Assembly: GCF_937127095.1 (NCBI RefSeq)
Contig: NZ_CAKZLP010000019.1
Location: 186,001-250,000 of the forward strand
Reading direction: 5' to 3'
DNA length: 64,000 nucleotides
From: an uncultured Amphritea sp.
GTDB taxonomy: Bacteria; Pseudomonadota; Gammaproteobacteria; Pseudomonadales; Balneatricaceae
The notes beneath the pieces were generated by a model. It was given only the letters and a program-made list of their open reading frames with translations, ran no database searches and was not told where the DNA came from. A program made the position numbers and the translations under genes. How positions within the stretch are numbered: the stretch's first letter is position 1; each line of letters starts with the position of its first letter. Shown here in pieces: positions 59,830 through 64,000 of the stretch.

Positions 59830-59996
59830 TGATACTCCGGAAGTGGGCGTTAATTACGCTTAAAAAGATACCATTTTAAGCCCTTGACTTAAATAGTTGA
59901 CTCTAATGGTTGGTTATTGGTTCTGTTGAATCGCAAGTGGGTAAACACTGGCTAAATAACGTTGCACAAAAGTGTTGTACTGTCATGCAGGTAAAT

Positions 59997-60020
59997 AAAA
60001 AGGCCTCGCAAGAGGCCTTT
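59997..60020 (-). terminator. Terminator downstream of the lig degradation operon
   Basis: aaaaaggcctcgcaagaggccttt; T run on the minus strand. Confidence 0.75.
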
Positions 60021-60071
60021 GACATTGATGCTTAAACAGCACCAACGTGGGACGTGGGGGAAGTTATAAGA

Positions 60072-60944
60072 TTATTTTTCCCAGTAGAGTCGCATTGGGT
60101 TATCAATCAGCAGCGCCTGTTGCAGCTCAGCAGTCGGTGCAATCATCGGGATAACATCAACCAGTTTGCCGTCATCAGGCACATGAGACTTCATGTTGGG
60201 ATGTGGCCAGTCGGTACCCCACAGCACCCGGTCCGGGAACTTCTCAACCAGGGTGCGGGCGAATGGTACTACATCGCTGTAATCCGGCGCTTGCAGTGTC
60301 AGACGCTCAGGGCAGCTGACTTTGGTCCAGACATTGGTGTTTTCAGCCATGAGATTGATAAAGCGCTGAAAATCTTCGTGATCAACACCGTTGGCAACAT
60401 CGGGGCGGCCCATATGGTCAACAACGATGGTGGTATCAAGCTGCTTGAGGAACGGGATCAGGTCTTCCAGGTCCGGCGCTTCAAAGTAAACCACGATATG
60501 CCAGTCCAGCTGTTTGATCTTCTCAGCAACACTGAGAAACACCTCTTTTGGCGTAGTATCAACCAGTCGCTTGACGAAGTTAAAGCGTACGGCGCGCACA
60601 CCGGCTTCATGCATCACTTGCAGCTCTTCCATGCTGATAGCCGGGTCGACAACAGCGACGCCACGTGCCAGCTCACCGGCTGTATTCAGCGCATCGATCA
60701 GGGCAGCGTTATCGGTGCCATGGCAAGAGGCCTGAACGATGACATTGCGTTCAAAGCCGAGATAGTCGCGCAGGGCAAAGAGCTGCTCTTTAGATGCGTC
60801 GCAGGGGGTGTATTTACGCTTTGGATGGTAGGGAAACTTATCCGCCGGGCCAAATACGTGGCAGTGTGCGTCTACAGCACCAGCCGGTACTCTGAATTCC
60901 GGTTTACTTGGGCTGTCATGGAATGGAAGGTAATCAGCGTCCAT
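60072..60944 (-). CDS. ligI: 2-pyrone-4,6-dicarboxylate lactonase
   Basis: Amidohydrolase: PAGAVDAHCHVFGPADKFPYHPKRKYTPCDASKEQLFALRDYLGFERNVIVQASCHGTDNAAL. Confidence 0.92.
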   Translation of the reverse strand: MDADYLPFHDSPSKPEFRVPAGAVDAHCHVFGPADKFPYHPKRKYTPCDASKEQLFALRDYLGFERNVIVQASCHGTDNAALIDALNTAGELARGVAVVDPAISMEELQVMHEAGVRAVRFNFVKRLVDTTPKEVFLSVAEKIKQLDWHIVVYFEAPDLEDLIPFLKQLDTTIVVDHMGRPDVANGVDHEDFQRFINLMAENTNVWTKVSCPERLTLQAPDYSDVVPFARTLVEKFPDRVLWGTDWPHPNMKSHVPDDGKLVDVIPMIAPTAELQQALLIDNPMRLYWEK

Positions 60945-60990
60945 TTTTTATTCCTATTCTTTCGTTGGCAAAGGCGCGGTTGGCCAGGCT

Positions 60991-62049
60991 TTAGCTGGCA
61001 AACACTTCGCCATCAAACAGTTTGCGGGCGGTACGCAGGATAGCAGCGCTTATCGCTTCGCCCTGATCATTCATCTGCAGAATCACCGTCATCTCACCGA
61101 TCGGGTGTTCTACCGGCATTGTCTTCGTGGCACCCGCAGGGATATCCGCCAGTGCGTGCGCAGGAGAGTCCGGCAGAATGCAGGCGGTGGCAACACTGAC
61201 AGCGCCTAATACTCCAATCGATGCGTGGCAGCGGTGGGGGATAAAGGTGCGGGTGGAGATTGAACCGCCCTGAGTCGCCCGGCTGACCATGCTCATTTTA
61301 GGTACCGATTTGTGGGTGACATCACCCAGATTCATCATCGGGCCAGCCTGCAGGCGGATCGATTCTAAACGTGATTTCAGCGCTTCGTTCTGTTCCAGCT
61401 GTTCCCGGGTTTCCGTGCCGGTAATACCCAGGTCTTCCGCTTTAATAACCACGACAGGCATACCGTTATCGATACAGGTAACCGCTACGCCATCAATGAT
61501 GTCGACCTGGTTGCCGGTTGGCAGCAGGGCGCCGCAACTTGAACCGGCAGTGTCCTGAAAGGTAACCGGAATGGCGCTGGCGGTGCCAGGAACGCCGTCG
61601 ATACGGGCATCGCCCAGATAGCTGACTTTACCGTTCGGGGTCGGCACCTGTTCGATGGCGATCTGACCGGTGTTCTCCATGTAGATAGCAACAGAGGTTT
61701 CATCTGCGTCTACAGCGACCAGTCCGCGTTCTATTGCAAACGGGCCGATACCGGCGAGAATGTTGCCGCAATTCTGCGCATCAGTCACGGTCGCCTGATC
61801 GACGAACACCTGAAGGAACAGGTAATCAACATCGACACCAGGACGTTCCGATTTTTTAACCACGGCCACTTTCGACGTCAGTGGATCGGCACCACCGATA
61901 CCGTTGATCTGACGAGGGTCCGGCGAGCCCATAATGGCGAGCAGAAAAGCATCCCGCTCCGCAGTATCCGTCGGCAGATCTTCAGCGAGGAAGTAGGCAC
62001 CCTTGGAGGTGCCGCCACGCATCCACATACAGCGGGCTGAATCAGACAT
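60991..62049 (-). CDS. PrpF-family protein, probable 4-oxalomesaconate tautomerase
   Basis: [57 protein letters not shown] at 62049 overlaps the preceding gene. Confidence 0.88.
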   Translation of the reverse strand: MSDSARCMWMRGGTSKGAYFLAEDLPTDTAERDAFLLAIMGSPDPRQINGIGGADPLTSKVAVVKKSERPGVDVDYLFLQVFVDQATVTDAQNCGNILAGIGPFAIERGLVAVDADETSVAIYMENTGQIAIEQVPTPNGKVSYLGDARIDGVPGTASAIPVTFQDTAGSSCGALLPTGNQVDIIDGVAVTCIDNGMPVVVIKAEDLGITGTETREQLEQNEALKSRLESIRLQAGPMMNLGDVTHKSVPKMSMVSRATQGGSISTRTFIPHRCHASIGVLGAVSVATACILPDSPAHALADIPAGATKTMPVEHPIGEMTVILQMNDQGEAISAAILRTARKLFDGEVFAS

Positions 62050-62719
62050 ATTTGAGGCCTTTTTCTTCCAGGCGAGGGCGCATGTTGTAGATATCCAGCC
62101 CCAGCTCACCATTGGCCATACGCACGCGTTTATCCTCTTCACGTGCTTCACGGGCGAGTGCTTCTGCCAACACCTCTTCCGCTTCTTCGCGGCGAACGAC
62201 GACCACGCCATCATCATCAGCGATGATGATATCACCCGGGTTAATGATCTCATCGGCACAGGCCATCGGGATATTGACTGAACCCAGGGTCTCTTTAATG
62301 GTGCCCTGGGCAAAGACATGTTTAGCCCAGACAGGGAAGTTCATCTTACGCAGATCACGGGTATCGCGAACACCGGCGTCAATGATCAAACCAACGACTC
62401 CACGAGCCTGTGCAGAGGTCGCCAGCAGATCACCAAAAAAACCAAAGTTAGACGGGGAGGTAGGTGCAAACACCATGATATCTCCCTCCTGGCATTGCTC
62501 AATTGCCACGTGCATCATCCAGTTGTCGCCCGCTGCGCCAGAGATGGTGATCGCGGAACCGGCAATGGTGACATCCATCTGAATCGGGCGCAGGTGATCG
62601 GCTAACAGACCACGGCGGCCCTGAGCTTCATGTACTGTCGCCACACCGCACTTACCCAGCGCTGCAATGACTGCCGGATCAGCTCGCTCAATATTTTGTA
62701 CAACAACATTCTCTTGCAT
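62042..62719 (-). CDS. ligK: 4-carboxy-4-hydroxy-2-oxoadipate aldolase/oxaloacetate decarboxylase (RraA-like)
   Basis: [75 protein letters not shown]. Confidence 0.9.
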   Translation of the reverse strand: MQENVVVQNIERADPAVIAALGKCGVATVHEAQGRRGLLADHLRPIQMDVTIAGSAITISGAAGDNWMMHVAIEQCQEGDIMVFAPTSPSNFGFFGDLLATSAQARGVVGLIIDAGVRDTRDLRKMNFPVWAKHVFAQGTIKETLGSVNIPMACADEIINPGDIIIADDDGVVVVRREEAEEVLAEALAREAREEDKRVRMANGELGLDIYNMRPRLEEKGLKYV

Positions 62720-62763
62720 AACTGCTCTCCTAAAGTGTCAGTTCTGAATATGGCAAGCTGAGC

Positions 62764-63780
62764 TTATTCTGCAATTTTCAAACGGCTGAATACCCGACGG
62801 GCATTGCCTTCAAAAATCATCGTTTTCTGCTCTGCGGACAGCTTACTGTTGTTGTCGATATAGCGCTTGGTGTCATCGAAGTAATGACCGGTTTCAGGGT
62901 CGATACCGCGCACCGCGCCAATCATCTCAGAAGCAAACAGGATGTTTTCAGTTGGAATAATATCCAGCAGCAGGTCGATACCTTTCTGATGGTATACACA
63001 GGTATCGAAATAGATGTTTTTCAATGCCGAGATCTCCAGTGGCTCATAGCCCTGGTCCTGCATCAGGCCACGGAAACGACCCCAGTGATAAGGCACCGCG
63101 CCGCCGCCGTGAGGGATGATGATCTTCAGTTCCGGGAAGTCTTTGAAAACATCAGACATCACCAGTTGCTGGAAGCCTGTAGTATCGGCGCCAAGGTAGT
63201 GTGATCCGGTGGTGTGGAAACAGTCGTTACACGAAGCACTGACGTGAATCATCGCCGGTACGTCCAGTTCGCACATCTTTTCATACAGCGGATAGAAAGA
63301 GCGGTCAGAGAGTGACGCATCCTGCCAGTGACCGCCAGATGGGTCCGGGTTCAGGTTGCAGCCGATAAAGCCCATCTCTTCGACGGTACGCACCAGTTCA
63401 GCCACTGATTTAGCCGGATCAACGCCGGGAGACTGAGGCAGCTGAGCGACCGGTGCGAAGTTTTTAGGATACAGATCACAAACCCGTTTGATCAGGTCGT
63501 TCTGGTGCTCGGTCCAGTACTGGCTGGTGTACTCATTACCGATATGGTGTCCCATCCAGCTTGCACGGGGAGAGAAGATGGTCAGATCTGTGCCACGTTC
63601 CTGTTGCAGGCGCAACTGGTTGTTCTCGATACTTTCGATAATCTCGTCATCGCTGACAACAACCTTGCCTTTTTCACCCTTGAAAGTAGGGTCCTTGGCT
63701 ACAGCGGCTTTTTGCTGGTCGCGATATTCACCAACACCGGGAGGTGTGGTGGTGTAGTGTCCATGACAGTCGATAATCAT
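62764..63780 (-). CDS. ligJ: 4-oxalomesaconate hydratase (LigJ-like amidohydrolase); start approximate
   Basis: MIIDCHGHYTTTPPGVGEYRDQQKAA; GCNLNPDPSGGHWQDASLSDRSFYPLYEKMCELDVPAMIHVS. Confidence 0.92.
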   Translation of the reverse strand: MIIDCHGHYTTTPPGVGEYRDQQKAAVAKDPTFKGEKGKVVVSDDEIIESIENNQLRLQQERGTDLTIFSPRASWMGHHIGNEYTSQYWTEHQNDLIKRVCDLYPKNFAPVAQLPQSPGVDPAKSVAELVRTVEEMGFIGCNLNPDPSGGHWQDASLSDRSFYPLYEKMCELDVPAMIHVSASCNDCFHTTGSHYLGADTTGFQQLVMSDVFKDFPELKIIIPHGGGAVPYHWGRFRGLMQDQGYEPLEISALKNIYFDTCVYHQKGIDLLLDIIPTENILFASEMIGAVRGIDPETGHYFDDTKRYIDNNSKLSAEQKTMIFEGNARRVFSRLKIAE

Positions 63781-64000
63781 CTGCGCTTCTCTCATACCTT
63801 GTTGTTGTGTGCCTGCCGATCTGGCTATGGGCAAAGCCTGAGAGGCGGGTACCTGACAGGTAAGTTCTGCATAGCAAAGATAGCAAATATACCTTAAAGG
63901 TATTCTGAACAGCCCTTTAAAGGCTATTCAATTTTTAAAGTGATGGTATTAGTTTTTGAGATAGACTATGTTTTATAGATAGTTTTTCAGAGGATGCCAC

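Noticed and set aside
60054-61043. 329-aa plus-strand ORF opposite ligI
   Set aside because: Antisense to a clearly recognised LigI; typical mirror ORF of a high-GC coding strand.

Overview
This is a gammaproteobacterial chromosome segment; the gene content and order suggest a marine Oceanospirillales-type organism (inference only). Housekeeping blocks: asd-fimV-truA-trpFBA-accD-folC-dedD-cvpA-purF-metZ-dusC, amrS/amrB/amrA plus a macrodomain gene, acnA / acnB-like / acnB, tamA-tamB, and rimB-rimK-aspartoacylase. Accessory content: (i) a lone integron-type cassette at about 15874-16702 with a GIY-YIG ORF and an attC-like site, no integrase in view, inside a 67-bp imperfect inverted repeat made of small hairpins; (ii) protocatechuate 4,5-cleavage genes in two loci (ligAB at 22.2-23.4 kb; ligI/tautomerase/ligK/ligJ at 60-63.8 kb), with a two-component C1:C2-type flavin hydroxylase and two AraC regulators beside ligAB; (iii) three aconitase-family genes in a row; (iv) a little-characterised cluster of a degenerate receiver, two Roadblock/LC7-like proteins, a PAS protein and a leaderless PhnD-like protein, next to an MCP. 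Regulatory signals read directly from sequence: a ROSE-like RNA thermometer before the Hsp20 gene, shared direct repeats upstream of both hydroxylase components, a perfect ATTGTCGACAAT palindrome upstream of acnA, and TTGNATNCAA-type sites upstream of a GntR gene. All product names come from recognising the translated proteins by eye; no database search was run.
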